This document shows positions 53,264 through 62,450 of a stretch of 64,000 bases of DNA, one piece after another; the stretch's first letter is position 1; the number at the start of each line of letters is the position of its first letter. This DNA comes from Palsa-892 sp963751615 (GTDB lineage: Bacteria > Pseudomonadota > Alphaproteobacteria > Rhizobiales > Xanthobacteraceae): assembly GCA_963751615.1 (NCBI GenBank), contig CAVVVG010000005.1:310001-374000 (forward strand), written 5' to 3'. The notes under the pieces were generated by a model. It was given only the letters and a program-made list of their open reading frames with translations, was not told where the DNA came from and made no database searches. A program made the position numbers and the translations under genes.

Positions 53264-54067
53264 TCAACGTCCGAGATGCGCAAGTGCGTCCCTGAGTGGC
53301 GTGCTGGATACAGAGATGAGACCAGTCATAGCGCTATCGAGATCAAGGATTAGGTAGATTACCGAACTGAGTGAGACAGCAGCAAGAGAGACGGTCACGT
53401 GTACCAGTAGCCCATGCATGCCATTCAGTCCGAAACTCGCGAAGATAACCATGAGCCAAAAGATAAGTATTACTAGGAACGGGCCGGGAATGGAACTACG
53501 CTGACTCTCAATGATCGCCCAGCGCCGTTCGATCACGCGGCGCATCGTCGCGCGTGCGTCCTGAGCGATTTGTAGCTGCTCCCCATTGTGAGAATCCAAA
53601 GAGCGAATTCCCGCCTCGATGCCATAAAGCATCTCGCCCTGTGCAATATTCTCCAATACGGATGCAACTCGGTTTGGTTTCGGCGCAGATCCCGGCCTGG
53701 CTCCCGTTGGCGGCAGCTCATTAGGCCAGGATTGCGCGATCGCATCAGAGACATATGAACGCAAGATTGCGCGCATTGGATCTGCCTCAGGGCCATAGGC
53801 GCGCAGCAACTGGTCGAGCCTTATGATCTCGGCAGCGAACACTCGTACATTTCCATCTGTCGAGTTGAACGAAGATTTCACGGAATTGGTGAGAAGGCCG
53901 AGGATCAAAGCAGCAAACGTGATCAAAGTGCCGATGACTGCGCGCACTACTCCGATCGTTTCTGCACTTCGCCGATGCCTTGGCAGAAGAGCATTCGCGT
54001 AGAGACCGAGCCAGTAGCTTAGCAGGAGGCATGCCAAGGTTATCGCCGCCGTTCTCAGCTCAAACAT
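53264..54067 (-). CDS. DUF4239 (bestrophin-like) membrane protein
   Basis: I start at the ATG at 54067 (MFELRTAAITLACLLLSYW). The 267-residue protein has two N-terminal membrane helices (the second with GVVRAVIGTLITFAALILGLLTNSVKSSF, a DUF4239 hallmark), a soluble loop of about 130 residues, and two C-terminal helices (GPFLVILIFWLMVIFASFGLN and SVIYLILDLDSAMTGL). The fold is related to bestrophin chloride channels. Function is untested. No partner gene. Confidence 0.8.
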   Translation of the reverse strand: MFELRTAAITLACLLLSYWLGLYANALLPRHRRSAETIGVVRAVIGTLITFAALILGLLTNSVKSSFNSTDGNVRVFAAEIIRLDQLLRAYGPEADPMRAILRSYVSDAIAQSWPNELPPTGARPGSAPKPNRVASVLENIAQGEMLYGIEAGIRSLDSHNGEQLQIAQDARATMRRVIERRWAIIESQRSSIPGPFLVILIFWLMVIFASFGLNGMHGLLVHVTVSLAAVSLSSVIYLILDLDSAMTGLISVSSTPLRDALAHLGR

Positions 54068-54123
54068 GTGCCCCTTCGTTTCACAGTAATGCTCCACTGT
54101 GCCGAATCTTTACGTCACGTGAA

Positions 54124-54225
54124 CGTCCGTTCTGGGTCAAATGCCGACGTCGTCTCACGTCCGCGCCAGATCCGCTGCACTCAAAAGCAGACATTCATTA
54201 GCGCGGTTGATAGAATCTGTTTGGT
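54124..54225. repeat. Dispersed repeat, family B (member 3, weak)
   Basis: GTCCGTTCTGGGTCAAATG is followed by AAGCAGACATTCATTAGCGC and GGTTGATAGAATCTG, sharing the CAGACATTC-N4-GCG core with members at 46733 and 51227. Homology is weaker than between the other two. Confidence 0.35.
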
Positions 54226-54322
54226 GCCAACAACAGAAATTAGAACTTCAATCGAATTTGCCAAACAATCAATTGGATTTTTCGAAATATCGAGTGAGTT
54301 TGAGATCATGCACCGAAGCCAA

Positions 54323-54568
54323 TTACTTGCTGTCCTCAACAGTGGTGGAAGGGCGATCGCTGCCAGACGCAGTTTCAGTGTGCCATTTGCCCTTCTCATC
54401 CTCGTACTCGATGATGTCGGTCTGCCCAGGAGCGCGCTGGTGTTGGGCGGCAGCCTCTGCTGCCTCGAGGGCATCCGCATGGGTGGGAAAAGGCTCCGAG
54501 AACACGCCGTCGACCTTGTAGGCCCACCCGCCGTCGTGTTGGACAATTTTATATTTCACTTCAGACAT
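54323..54568 (-). CDS. DUF2188 family protein
   Basis: I start at the ATG at 54568 (MSEVKYKIVQHDGGWAYKVD) with AGGTGG in front. The 81-residue soluble protein has the DUF2188 features GGWAYKVDGVFSEPFPTHADALEAAEAAA and TDIIEYEDEKGKW. Such proteins are often stress-linked small domains of unknown function. The C-terminus is acidic and flexible. Confidence 0.82.
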   Translation of the reverse strand: MSEVKYKIVQHDGGWAYKVDGVFSEPFPTHADALEAAEAAAQHQRAPGQTDIIEYEDEKGKWHTETASGSDRPSTTVEDSK

Positions 54569-54873
54569 TGAACCACCTGCGAATTCATGGGTTCGATACA
54601 ATCTTATCGTACAACGAATGCTTCAGGCTTGCACAGAGCAAAATGGCCACGCAGTCAGCGGGTTCTCAATGCAATATACCGCAATCGCCGCGAAAGTTAC
54701 CGACAAGCTCTGTCCTGACTTCGTCCAATAAAAACCCCGACCGCGTCTTGTAATTTCGTCCCCATGCTTCGTAATAGGCGTTTACTCAGTGCCGGTCCCA
54801 TTCTCACGGGAATTTGCGCTTTTATGTTCGCGCCACCACTGTCAGACGGCCAATTTTGGCGTAGTTTAGTGTC
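54569..54873. other. Intergenic region, no gene seen
   Basis: No gene, box or strong terminator is evident. A short stretch AATAAAAACCCCGACCG at about 54728 resembles the arm of the terminators at 46853 and 61742 but lacks the second arm. Confidence 0.4.
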
Positions 54874-56268
54874 ATGAACGATACGAAGGCGCTGTTCGAT
54901 ACTCTGCGCAATTCGGCTGATCAAGCTGTCGTTGCCGCGATCAATGAGGTGATCCGCGACGGCAGCGATCGGAAATTGTGCCGTATCAACGTCCTGAAGT
55001 TCGCCGCCGAGCACGGGCTCGACGAGGAAAAGGCGATCAGCGGCTTCTTGCAGGCCGCGCGGCTGGGGCTATTCGAATTGAGCTGGAACGTTCTGTGCCC
55101 GGGCTGTGGAGGGGTGCTCGACGCCACACAAACTCTCAAGTCCGTGCACAAGGAGGCATACGATTGTGCGCTCTGCGCAACCGGCTATGAGCCGACGCTC
55201 GACGAGATGGTCGAGGTCGCCTTTACGGTTAGCCCGCGCGTGCGCCGGATCGCTGCGCACGATCCGCATTCGCTCCCGATCTGGGAATATTTCCGGCAGA
55301 TATTCTGGGGCTCGGGGGTCGACCTGCCTGAGACCGGATTGGAAGAAGTTCTCGAGGAAATTACGATCGACTCAATCGAACTCCCGCCTGGAGAGAAGGC
55401 GCTGATATCGCTGCAATTACCAGCCGCATTCGTGATCGTGTTCGAGCCGGTCACGCACGCGGCTCATTTTATCGACGTGAAAGGTGAGCCGACTCGCGAG
55501 CGCCAAAATCTAACAATGATCTTCAACAAGATTCACGCACCGACGGGCACTACCGAGATGCGGCCCGGTCCGCTGCGGCTTACGCTCGACAACCGCACCA
55601 ATGTGCGCGCACTGCCCTCGGTATGGATCGCCGGCGATGTGCTCCATCATCTGCTCGGCAAACGGCGGCCGTTCCTGACCGCGAAGCGGCTTTTGACCAA
55701 TCAGACCTTCCGCGACATCTATCGCACCGACACGCTTGATGTCGATCAGGGGCTGAAGATTACCAGTCTCACGTTCCTGTTCACCGACCTCAAAGGCTCG
55801 ACCGCGCTCTATGACCGCGTTGGCGATATTGTTGCCTATGACCTCGTGCGCGAACATTTCCGTGTTCTCCAGGAGATCGTCGCCTCTGAGGGCGGCGCGG
55901 TCGTCAAGACCATCGGCGATGCAGTGATGGCAACATTTTCGACGCCCGATCGTGCGCTCGCCGCCGCGCTTCGCATGCGTGACTCCGTGCAAAACCTTAA
56001 GAACGATCTACTGGTCAAGATCGGAATTCACGAGGGGCCGTGCCTCGCGGTCACGCTCAACGACCGGCTCGATTACTTTGGTCACACCGTTAACATCGCC
56101 GCCCGTGTTCAGAGCCTTGCCGATTCACGCGCGATCTTTGCGACCAAATCTGTCGTGGAAAATGTACAAGTGTCGAAAATGCTGGAGACGAGCAAGCTCA
56201 AGCTGACCGAACAGAACGCGGCCCTGCGCGGCATCGCGGACCGAATGACGGTTTATCAAATTCCCTGA
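54874..56268 (+). CDS. Adenylate/guanylate cyclase with DUF5939 zinc-ribbon N-terminus
   Basis: The 464-residue protein has an N-terminal helical part, a CxxC zinc ribbon (CPGCGG and CALC at about residues 76 and 100) followed by a DUF5939 region (SLPIWEYFRQIFWGSG), and a C-terminal class III cyclase domain with TFLFTDLKGSTALYDRVGD, the metal aspartate in FTD, and GGAVVKTIGDAVMATFS. No membrane segment is seen. It should make cAMP or cGMP in the cytosol; the zinc ribbon may be a sensor. It does not overlap other genes. Confidence 0.88.
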   Translation: MNDTKALFDTLRNSADQAVVAAINEVIRDGSDRKLCRINVLKFAAEHGLDEEKAISGFLQAARLGLFELSWNVLCPGCGGVLDATQTLKSVHKEAYDCALCATGYEPTLDEMVEVAFTVSPRVRRIAAHDPHSLPIWEYFRQIFWGSGVDLPETGLEEVLEEITIDSIELPPGEKALISLQLPAAFVIVFEPVTHAAHFIDVKGEPTRERQNLTMIFNKIHAPTGTTEMRPGPLRLTLDNRTNVRALPSVWIAGDVLHHLLGKRRPFLTAKRLLTNQTFRDIYRTDTLDVDQGLKITSLTFLFTDLKGSTALYDRVGDIVAYDLVREHFRVLQEIVASEGGAVVKTIGDAVMATFSTPDRALAAALRMRDSVQNLKNDLLVKIGIHEGPCLAVTLNDRLDYFGHTVNIAARVQSLADSRAIFATKSVVENVQVSKMLETSKLKLTEQNAALRGIADRMTVYQIP

Positions 56269-56332
56269 GCAGCCTACATATCAGATTGGGGTCATAAATG
56301 GCCCGAGAGCCACGTTCGCTTTCACAGCATTG

Positions 56333-57649
56333 CTATTTGATGAGTGCATCGGCAATTGCTGCATACGCCGGCAAGGTAATTGGATCGTTGGCTGCATTCG
56401 CTGCGACAGGATGTGACGCGTAGCGCACGATGACCATCTCGCTTTTCGGATCAATGTACACGCTTTGACCATGGATTCCGCGAGCCATGTACGCACCGTG
56501 TTCATTATGACTGATCCACCACATGTTGCGATACGACCAGCCTGGCAACGTCTTTAATCCGGCTTTTGTGAATTTAGCTTTGTCGCCGCCCCGTTCGATG
56601 TCGTCGACTACCCGAGCTGGAATGATTTGACGATTGTTAACACGTCCCTTCCTCCGCATCAGCTCACCAAATCGGGCGAGATCGCGCAGCGTCGTGTTCA
56701 AGCCCCCACCTCCAATTTCAGTACCAACCGGGTCGAGCACAAAATACGCGTCGTACTCTGCACCTAGCTTTGACCAGATCATTGACGACATCAGATCCGC
56801 GAGCGATTGCCCTGTAGCCCGTTTGACGATCCAAGCCAGCACTTCTGAGTTGACCGTCTTGTAAGCGAATGCTTGATCGTGTTCGCCTTCCTTCTGCAAC
56901 GTCGTGAGGAAATCATACAGCGTCGTTGGTCCCTCGTAGTTTGGCGCACGCGGCGCGGCGCCAGCAGCGACAATATATTTCCAGATTTCCGCACTCCGGT
57001 CCGCATAATCCTCCGAATACCTGACACCGATCGTCATATCCATGACCTGACGAATGGTGGCATCACCGTAAGCCGTAGAAGCCAATTCGGGAACGTATTT
57101 TGTCACCTGTGACGATGGATCGATTTTGCCCTGGTCTGCAAGCATGGCGGCAATTGTTCCGACGAAGGATTTTGTAATAGACATGGCGGCGTGCTGACGA
57201 TCTTCCGTCAAGGCAGCGAAGTACTTCTCGTAAACAATGTTACCCTTGTGCAGCACCACAATCCCGTCTGTATAAGTCTTCGCAAGAGCTTCGGTGAACG
57301 TCATCCTCTGACCGTCCATCGTCTTGAACTCGACTTTGCCGAGGTCACGCTCCGCCCGTTTGAACGACACAATCGGATCATTGCGGCGTGGCACAGTCTT
57401 GCTCGGCAGGAGCTCGCGCTCGTGACTGAATGCCCATCGCGTCAGGGGAAATTTCCAAAGGGATCCGTTGGCAAAGAGCACCGTCTTATCGGCCGCAGGA
57501 GGAAATCCGCGCATGACGCCGTTCGCTACAGGATCGGACTGGGCCGCATCGGGTAAAACGGCCGGGACCTGGGCCTCAGCCCGGACAGCGAGCGAGACGC
57601 CGAGCAAAACCGTAGCCATGCCGAATATTGCACCGCTAACACATTTCAT
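56333..57649 (-). CDS. Serine hydrolase, beta-lactamase class C family
   Basis: The 438-residue protein has a signal peptide (GMATVLLGVSLAVRAEA) and a serine-hydrolase fold. The nucleophile lies in the SxxK motif MSITKSFVG, followed by the tyrosine motif RYSEDY, and a C-terminal HGAYMARGIHGQSV segment that takes the place of KTG. This pattern fits esterases such as the 6-aminohexanoate-dimer-hydrolase-like group. It could hydrolyse amides, esters or D-amino peptides; no substrate indicated. Start at the ATG 57649 with GGAG nearby. Confidence 0.86.
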   Translation of the reverse strand: MKCVSGAIFGMATVLLGVSLAVRAEAQVPAVLPDAAQSDPVANGVMRGFPPAADKTVLFANGSLWKFPLTRWAFSHERELLPSKTVPRRNDPIVSFKRAERDLGKVEFKTMDGQRMTFTEALAKTYTDGIVVLHKGNIVYEKYFAALTEDRQHAAMSITKSFVGTIAAMLADQGKIDPSSQVTKYVPELASTAYGDATIRQVMDMTIGVRYSEDYADRSAEIWKYIVAAGAAPRAPNYEGPTTLYDFLTTLQKEGEHDQAFAYKTVNSEVLAWIVKRATGQSLADLMSSMIWSKLGAEYDAYFVLDPVGTEIGGGGLNTTLRDLARFGELMRRKGRVNNRQIIPARVVDDIERGGDKAKFTKAGLKTLPGWSYRNMWWISHNEHGAYMARGIHGQSVYIDPKSEMVIVRYASHPVAANAANDPITLPAYAAIADALIK

Positions 57650-57852
57650 ATGGGAGACTCCTGTGGGTGCCCGAGCCTGCTTGCGCCAATGGACGGGGGA
57701 TTCATGGATCGCTCCTTCCCATCTGCGCGGTAACTTGCCACGGAAGCATTGTAAATCAATAGGATACGAGCGAATTATAAAACGATATCGACGACTGAAA
57801 TATCGTGCATTTGCGCCGTTGATGTACTCTATACACTTAATACACTTGCGGA

Positions 57853-59298
57853 TCAGGACGCCTGCCTCAATTGCAGCGATTTGTATTCAAGATATTCTTC
57901 CAAACCATATAATCCCGCCTCGCGGCCAATTCCGGACTGTTTGAATCCCCCAAACGGCGCGTTGATGTTGAAAGCTCCGCCGTTCACATCCACTTGGCCG
58001 GCTCGCATGCGCCGCGCCACACGTTGCGCTCGTGCCTCATCGGCTGACCAGACTCCCCCAGCCAGCCCGTAGACAGTGCCGTTTGCGATACGGACTGCCT
58101 CGTTCTCGTCTCGGTAGGTAATAATCGACAGCACCGGTCCAAAGATTTCTTCCTGCGCTATTATTGAACTGGGTTTTACATTGCCGAACACCGTTGGCTT
58201 CACATAATAACCCCCGCTCGGTACGTTTTGCGGCGGCTCTAAGCCACCGGTCAGCAACTTAGCGCCCTCCTCTAAACCCTTCTTTATATAACCTCGCACA
58301 CGTTCAAGCTGTGCGGCAGAGGCCAGCGGTCCGAGACGCGTGCCCTCGGACAAAGGATCTCCAGGTACAAACGCACTCGCTGTTTCCGTAGCGATCTTTG
58401 CGGCCATTTCATATTTCGATTCCGGCACCAGCATGCGGGTCCACGCAGTGCACGTCTGGCCAGAATTCAGATAACAATTGCTTACCGTTGCTTTTACAGC
58501 TGCAGCGAAATCAGCATCGTCGAGTATGATAGATGCAGACTTTCCACCAAGCTCCAGCGTTACACGTTTCACACCTTTGGCAGCGATTTCGGAGATGCGC
58601 TTGCCTGCACGCGTAGAGCCAGTAAATGAAATCATATCGATTCGATCGTGCGCGACGAGAGCTTCCCCGGCCGTCGTTCCATAACCCGTAATTAGATTAA
58701 AGACTCCTTTCGGAAGTTCCGCCTCCGCGATTACATCTGCAAGAATAAATGCGTTGAATGGCGCAACTTCGGACGGTTTCAGAACCACTGTGCATCCTGC
58801 CGCGAGCGCTGGAGCCACTTTTAGCGCTATTTGATGAAGCGGATAATTCCAAGGGGTGATGGCTGCGACGACGCCAACTGGATCACGGACGACCAAAGAA
58901 TTTCCGACTTTTTCTTCAAATTTGAAATCCGCCAACAGTCGAGCGTAATTGGCAAACGTTACGATTGGCAATGCAACTTGAATGCGACCAGCGAGCTTAA
59001 TTGGCATTCCGACTTCTTGAGCAATGAGCTTCGCGATGACGTCGGCTCTGCTTTTCAAGCCGTTCGAAATTTTCGCGAGAAATGCTGCACGTTTGGCTGG
59101 GTCAAGGGAAGACCAGGCACCGAAGGCAGTGGCCGCGGCATTAACCGCATCGTCGACATCTTTCTTGCTACCAGCTGGTACCCTGCCCAACATCTGACCG
59201 TCGCCAGCATTATAAACTTCGATCGTTTCTTGGCTCGAGGGAGCAACCCAACTACCATTCACAAAGAATTTTTCGCGTATTTCCACACTATTCTCCAA
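57853..59298 (-). CDS. Aldehyde dehydrogenase family protein
   Basis: The 481-residue protein has the Glu active-site motif RVTLELGGKSASIILDDADF, the catalytic Cys in YLNSGQTCTAWTRML and the C-terminal FNINAPFGGFKQSGIGREAGLYGLEEYLEYK. NAD(P) binding is indicated by FTGSTRAGKRISE. It oxidises aldehydes to acids; the substrate is not set by sequence. The gene is leftward, next to nothing related, and lacks a FixK-type box in the preceding 389 bases. Confidence 0.92.
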   Translation of the reverse strand: MENSVEIREKFFVNGSWVAPSSQETIEVYNAGDGQMLGRVPAGSKKDVDDAVNAAATAFGAWSSLDPAKRAAFLAKISNGLKSRADVIAKLIAQEVGMPIKLAGRIQVALPIVTFANYARLLADFKFEEKVGNSLVVRDPVGVVAAITPWNYPLHQIALKVAPALAAGCTVVLKPSEVAPFNAFILADVIAEAELPKGVFNLITGYGTTAGEALVAHDRIDMISFTGSTRAGKRISEIAAKGVKRVTLELGGKSASIILDDADFAAAVKATVSNCYLNSGQTCTAWTRMLVPESKYEMAAKIATETASAFVPGDPLSEGTRLGPLASAAQLERVRGYIKKGLEEGAKLLTGGLEPPQNVPSGGYYVKPTVFGNVKPSSIIAQEEIFGPVLSIITYRDENEAVRIANGTVYGLAGGVWSADEARAQRVARRMRAGQVDVNGGAFNINAPFGGFKQSGIGREAGLYGLEEYLEYKSLQLRQAS

Positions 59299-59687
59299 TC
59301 GAAGGCGATCTTCTCAGCGGTCAACCGGCCGGGGCTTTGTATTTGAGGCTGCAAAGTATGTTTTAGAAATGCAAATGACAGCCCAACCGCCTGCAAAGTG
59401 CGGCTCGATTTATTGAACCGTGCACGTTTTAAGACCGCATGTCGAGAAAAATAAGCACCGTTAGACCGCGCATTTTTCTCTTGGACGCCTCGGGTGGATT
59501 TGGTTGCCAGGTCTTCGATCGGCCGCCAGCGGCGATAAATTCCATCAATTTTTTTTAGTGTGGATCGAGCAACATGACCATCTTATATTCGTGCCAAAAA
59601 CCACATGCATCGTTGCACGTATTAGCGGCGACTGGAACTCAAAATTATCTGAGGATTATCTCATCAGGACGACTGACTAGTTGCCGA
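59299..59687. other. Intergenic region, no gene seen
   Basis: No gene, terminator or FixK-type box was found. Base composition is AT-richer around 59540-59600 as expected in a promoter region of the leftward aldehyde dehydrogenase gene. Confidence 0.4.
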
Positions 59688-61454
59688 TCACTCCGGCAGC
59701 CCCGCCCTGCGTAGGCCCTCTGCCCAGGTGGCCAGATGTTCTTGACGGCGAAGCGGAAAATAGTCTTTGAGATTGGAAATGCGAAACGAGGGTTGGAGTT
59801 GAAGAAGGTTTGCCGCGGCCTTTTGCGCTTCCTGTTGCCGTCCGGCAAGCGCATAGCATGCCGCTGCAGTTCGCGTTGCAATAACAAAATTTGGTTTCTC
59901 ACCGATTACCTTTTCCACCCATGACGACGCCTCGCCGTACCGGCCCGCAAAGAAATGCGCGAACGCGGTCGCAGCCTGCATCCCGAAAATGCCCGTATCG
60001 AGCGGGCTCAACCGCATGGCACGCGCCAGGTGCTCGATCGCCACTTCCGGTTCGCCGAGAGATATTTTAACCCAACCACTGGCGGACCACGCCGTAGCGA
60101 GATTCGGGTTCAGCGCGATAGCGCGATCGATCATGGCACCACCGGCTTCAAGGTCGCCGACGACATAGGCAAGCGCGAGCCCGCCCCTTGAGAGCGCGAC
60201 CGCGTCATCCTTGCCCAACTCCGCCGCTCGCCGAGCCAGCCGTGCCGCCTCAGCGATCTCCCATTTGCGATCGGTCATCCAGCCGTAGATTTGGCGCTGG
60301 AGGTAGCACCATGCTGCCATGCCATAGGCCGACGCATAATCGGGGTCGAGCTCAATAGCCTTATTAAATAGCCGCAGCGCCTCTTCGTTGGGCTCCCTGA
60401 TCAGCTGAAAAGCGCTTGCCAACCCACGCAGATAGTAGTCGTAGGCGTCGAGGTTTTCGGTGAACTTGCGCTTTGCTCGCTCGATCTCAGCGTGTTCTAG
60501 CTTCGGCGCGATCGCACCCACCACGCTCGCAGTTATCCGATCTTGCAGGTCGAAGACATCCTCAAACCCGCCGTCGAAGCGGTCTGCCCAGATATGCGCG
60601 CCGGTTGAGGTGTCGATGAGCTGCGCGGTAATGCGGACCCGGTTTGCCGATTTGCGCACACTGCCTTCGAGCACATACCGCACACCAAGCTCGCGACCGA
60701 CCTGCTTAATGTCTACAGCCTGGCCTTTGTAAGTGAAACTCGAATTGCGCGCGATCACGAATAGCCAGCGCATGCGCGAAATTGCCGTGATGATGTCTTC
60801 CACCATGCCGTCAGCGAAATACTCTTGTTCCTGATCGCCGCTCATGTTCTGGAACGGGAGGACTGCGATCGACGGCTTGTCGGGGAGCGGAAGCGCTGCC
60901 GCACGTCGCGACTTTGCTATTCCAGCATTCGATCGAACCCGAAAGACCCGGATCGGCCGCGCGATGTTCTTGAGTTGCTGCTCACCTGCGTCCTCAAAGG
61001 CAACATCGAGCTTCCCCGCCGCATCTTCCTGCACCCGGCCCGACACGCAGATGCCTCCCGGCTCGGCGAGCCCTTCAAGACGCGCAGCAATGTTGACACC
61101 GTCGCCAAAAATATCATTTCCGTCGATGATGATATCACCGACGTTGATGCCGACACGGAGCTCGATGCGCTCGCCCTGCGGCACCTCGGCGTTGCGCTCC
61201 GCCATCCCGCGCTGAATGTCGACCGCGCAACGCACGGCGTCCACCACGCTCGCGAACTCCACGAGCATGCCGTCGCCCGTGGTCTTCACGATCCTTCCGC
61301 GATGTTGGGCGATCTTTGGGTCGACGACGGCGAGCCGATCGGCCTTCAGCCGGGCCAGCGTACCCTCCTCGTCGGCGCCCATGAGTCGTGAGTAGCCAGC
61401 AACATCGGCCGCAAGGATGGCAGTGAGTCGTCGCTCAACGCGCTCGCCAACCAT
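59688..61454 (-). CDS. Class III adenylate/guanylate cyclase with TolB-like and TPR domains
   Basis: The 588-residue protein begins with a cyclase domain (LTAILAADVAGYSRLMGADE; IVKTTGDGMLVEFASVVDAV; GRINVGD-type GINVGDIIIDGNDIFGDGVN at about residues 105-125), then a TolB-like segment (KPSIAVLPFQNMSGDQEQEYFADGMVEDI), followed by TPR repeats to the C-terminus (ALRLFNKAIELDPDYASAYGMAAWCY). This CHD-TolB-TPR form is frequent in Bradyrhizobium-type genomes. It is cytosolic and produces cAMP or cGMP. It is the second cyclase in the window. Confidence 0.88.
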   Translation of the reverse strand: MVGERVERRLTAILAADVAGYSRLMGADEEGTLARLKADRLAVVDPKIAQHRGRIVKTTGDGMLVEFASVVDAVRCAVDIQRGMAERNAEVPQGERIELRVGINVGDIIIDGNDIFGDGVNIAARLEGLAEPGGICVSGRVQEDAAGKLDVAFEDAGEQQLKNIARPIRVFRVRSNAGIAKSRRAAALPLPDKPSIAVLPFQNMSGDQEQEYFADGMVEDIITAISRMRWLFVIARNSSFTYKGQAVDIKQVGRELGVRYVLEGSVRKSANRVRITAQLIDTSTGAHIWADRFDGGFEDVFDLQDRITASVVGAIAPKLEHAEIERAKRKFTENLDAYDYYLRGLASAFQLIREPNEEALRLFNKAIELDPDYASAYGMAAWCYLQRQIYGWMTDRKWEIAEAARLARRAAELGKDDAVALSRGGLALAYVVGDLEAGGAMIDRAIALNPNLATAWSASGWVKISLGEPEVAIEHLARAMRLSPLDTGIFGMQAATAFAHFFAGRYGEASSWVEKVIGEKPNFVIATRTAAACYALAGRQQEAQKAAANLLQLQPSFRISNLKDYFPLRRQEHLATWAEGLRRAGLPE

Positions 61455-61741
61455 GGTTACCTTCGATCCTCTAAGTCCCCCTTCATCCAGGCGGGTGAGC
61501 CTACCACGACGAACATGCAGATTCCTTTAGTATGGATATAAAGAGAGGTAATCTGAGGTAGAGCCGCCGTTTCGCAGCACAGCTCGGCGCCGCCCGTAAG
61601 GAGATTGAGGCCGCACGCACTGCCGGCGCCAGCCCGGTGGCCGACTGCTCGCTCGAGCAACAGGCGCTGGCGAAATAGCCGATCACGACCCTTAAGTGCC
61701 ATTTGCGTATGGCGCTTTGCATGTCAGGAGTTCATCAACAA

Positions 61742-61768
61742 AAACCCCGGCCTAATCTGCCGGGGTTT
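61742..61768. terminator. Rho-independent terminator hairpin
   Basis: AAACCCCGGC and GCCGGGGTTT form a perfect 10-bp stem with a 7-base loop, the same stem as at 46853-46877. It lacks an obvious gene in front on either strand. Confidence 0.65.
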
Positions 61769-61802
61769 CTGGATTTTCAGATGCCATCTTAAAAAGGAGG
61801 AA

Positions 61803-62054
61803 ATGAGCGGGAAGAGCTGGGTATCCCACAAGAATCCACCTACCCCGCTTGAGATCGCACCCGATTTCCACATAAAAATTTCATATTTTTTTTGGTTTGG
61901 CGTTGATGTGAATCAAAATGGTTCCCTCAATTGCGTTGGCATTTCCGTTTGGTGCCATAAGCATACATCCGCGATCAGCATCATTGATGCGTCGCACAAA
62001 AGGCGCACGGGCATGTGCGCGCGACGGATTGGCAATTTATCAGCCGCGAGTTAG
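61803..62054 (+). CDS. Doubtful small open reading frame (83 aa) with strong RBS
   Basis: AAAAAGGAGGAA sits just before the ATG at 61803. The product starts MSGKSWVSHKNPPTPLEI, contains ISYFFWFGVDVNQNGS encoded in part by the FixK-type box, and ends NLSAAS. Composition is not protein-like, so it is probably not a gene, though the ribosome-binding site is notable. Confidence 0.2.
   Translation: MSGKSWVSHKNPPTPLEIAPDFHIKISYFFWFGVDVNQNGSLNCVGISVWCHKHTSAISIIDASHKRRTGMCARRIGNLSAAS
61903..61916. promoter_or_regulatory. FixK/FNR-type box, upstream member of a pair
   Basis: TTGATGTGAATCAA matches TTGA-N6-TCAA. It is 153 bp upstream of the second box at 62056, both in front of zinc-ribbon copy 2. 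Confidence 0.6.
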
Positions 62055-62055
62055 G

Positions 62056-62069
62056 TTGACAGAAATCAA
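62056..62069. promoter_or_regulatory. FixK/FNR-type box upstream of zinc-ribbon gene (copy 2)
   Basis: TTGACAGAAATCAA matches TTGA-N6-TCAA and ends 78 bp before the ATG at 62148. Position and flanks are conserved with the copy-1 promoter. Confidence 0.72.
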
Positions 62070-62147
62070 TGCAATTGCCGCAGAAAGTAAGATGCTTTCA
62101 GCTGGCCATTGAATCATAAAAACATAAAAGAAATAGGGAGGCCGAAC

Positions 62148-62381
62148 ATGGCATCAATCGCATCTATTCCAAGTTTCGATGGTAAAGTAAAATGTGTTCG
62201 GTGTGGAGAGGAGCAGATTGCTCCCACGCGGACAGATTACGTCAGTCCAGAAGAAGTCAACAATCTTTGGTGCTGCTCGAATTGTGGCTATGTATTTGAA
62301 ACGTTGGACCATCTTAATGCAGAAGGGGCATTGCCAATTGAACTTGTCGAAGCTTTTTTGCCAAATTTATTAGTTGCGTGA
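62148..62381 (+). CDS. Small zinc-ribbon-like protein (copy 2)
   Basis: The 77-residue protein has CVRCGEE and CSNCGYVF cysteine pairs and ends LPIELVEAFLPNLLVA, identical to copy 1. It starts after GGGAGG. The upstream 90 bases, including the FixK-type box, are clearly homologous to those before copy 1. The phasin gene follows 69 bp downstream and may be co-transcribed. Confidence 0.82.
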   Translation: MASIASIPSFDGKVKCVRCGEEQIAPTRTDYVSPEEVNNLWCCSNCGYVFETLDHLNAEGALPIELVEAFLPNLLVA

Positions 62382-62450
62382 GGACTCGACGATCTAAATG
62401 ATGATGCTGCACTGCAGTCCTAAATATGCGTCAACAGAAGGAAGAGTAAA

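Larger units (their letters stand above)
61455..62147. other. Intergenic region with terminator, two FixK-type boxes and promoter of zinc-ribbon copy 2
   Basis: Apart from the terminator at 61742, the boxes at 61903 and 62056 and an open frame at 61803-62054, I see nothing. The frame has a very strong ribosome-binding site but reads as an unnatural protein and contains one of the boxes. Confidence 0.5.
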
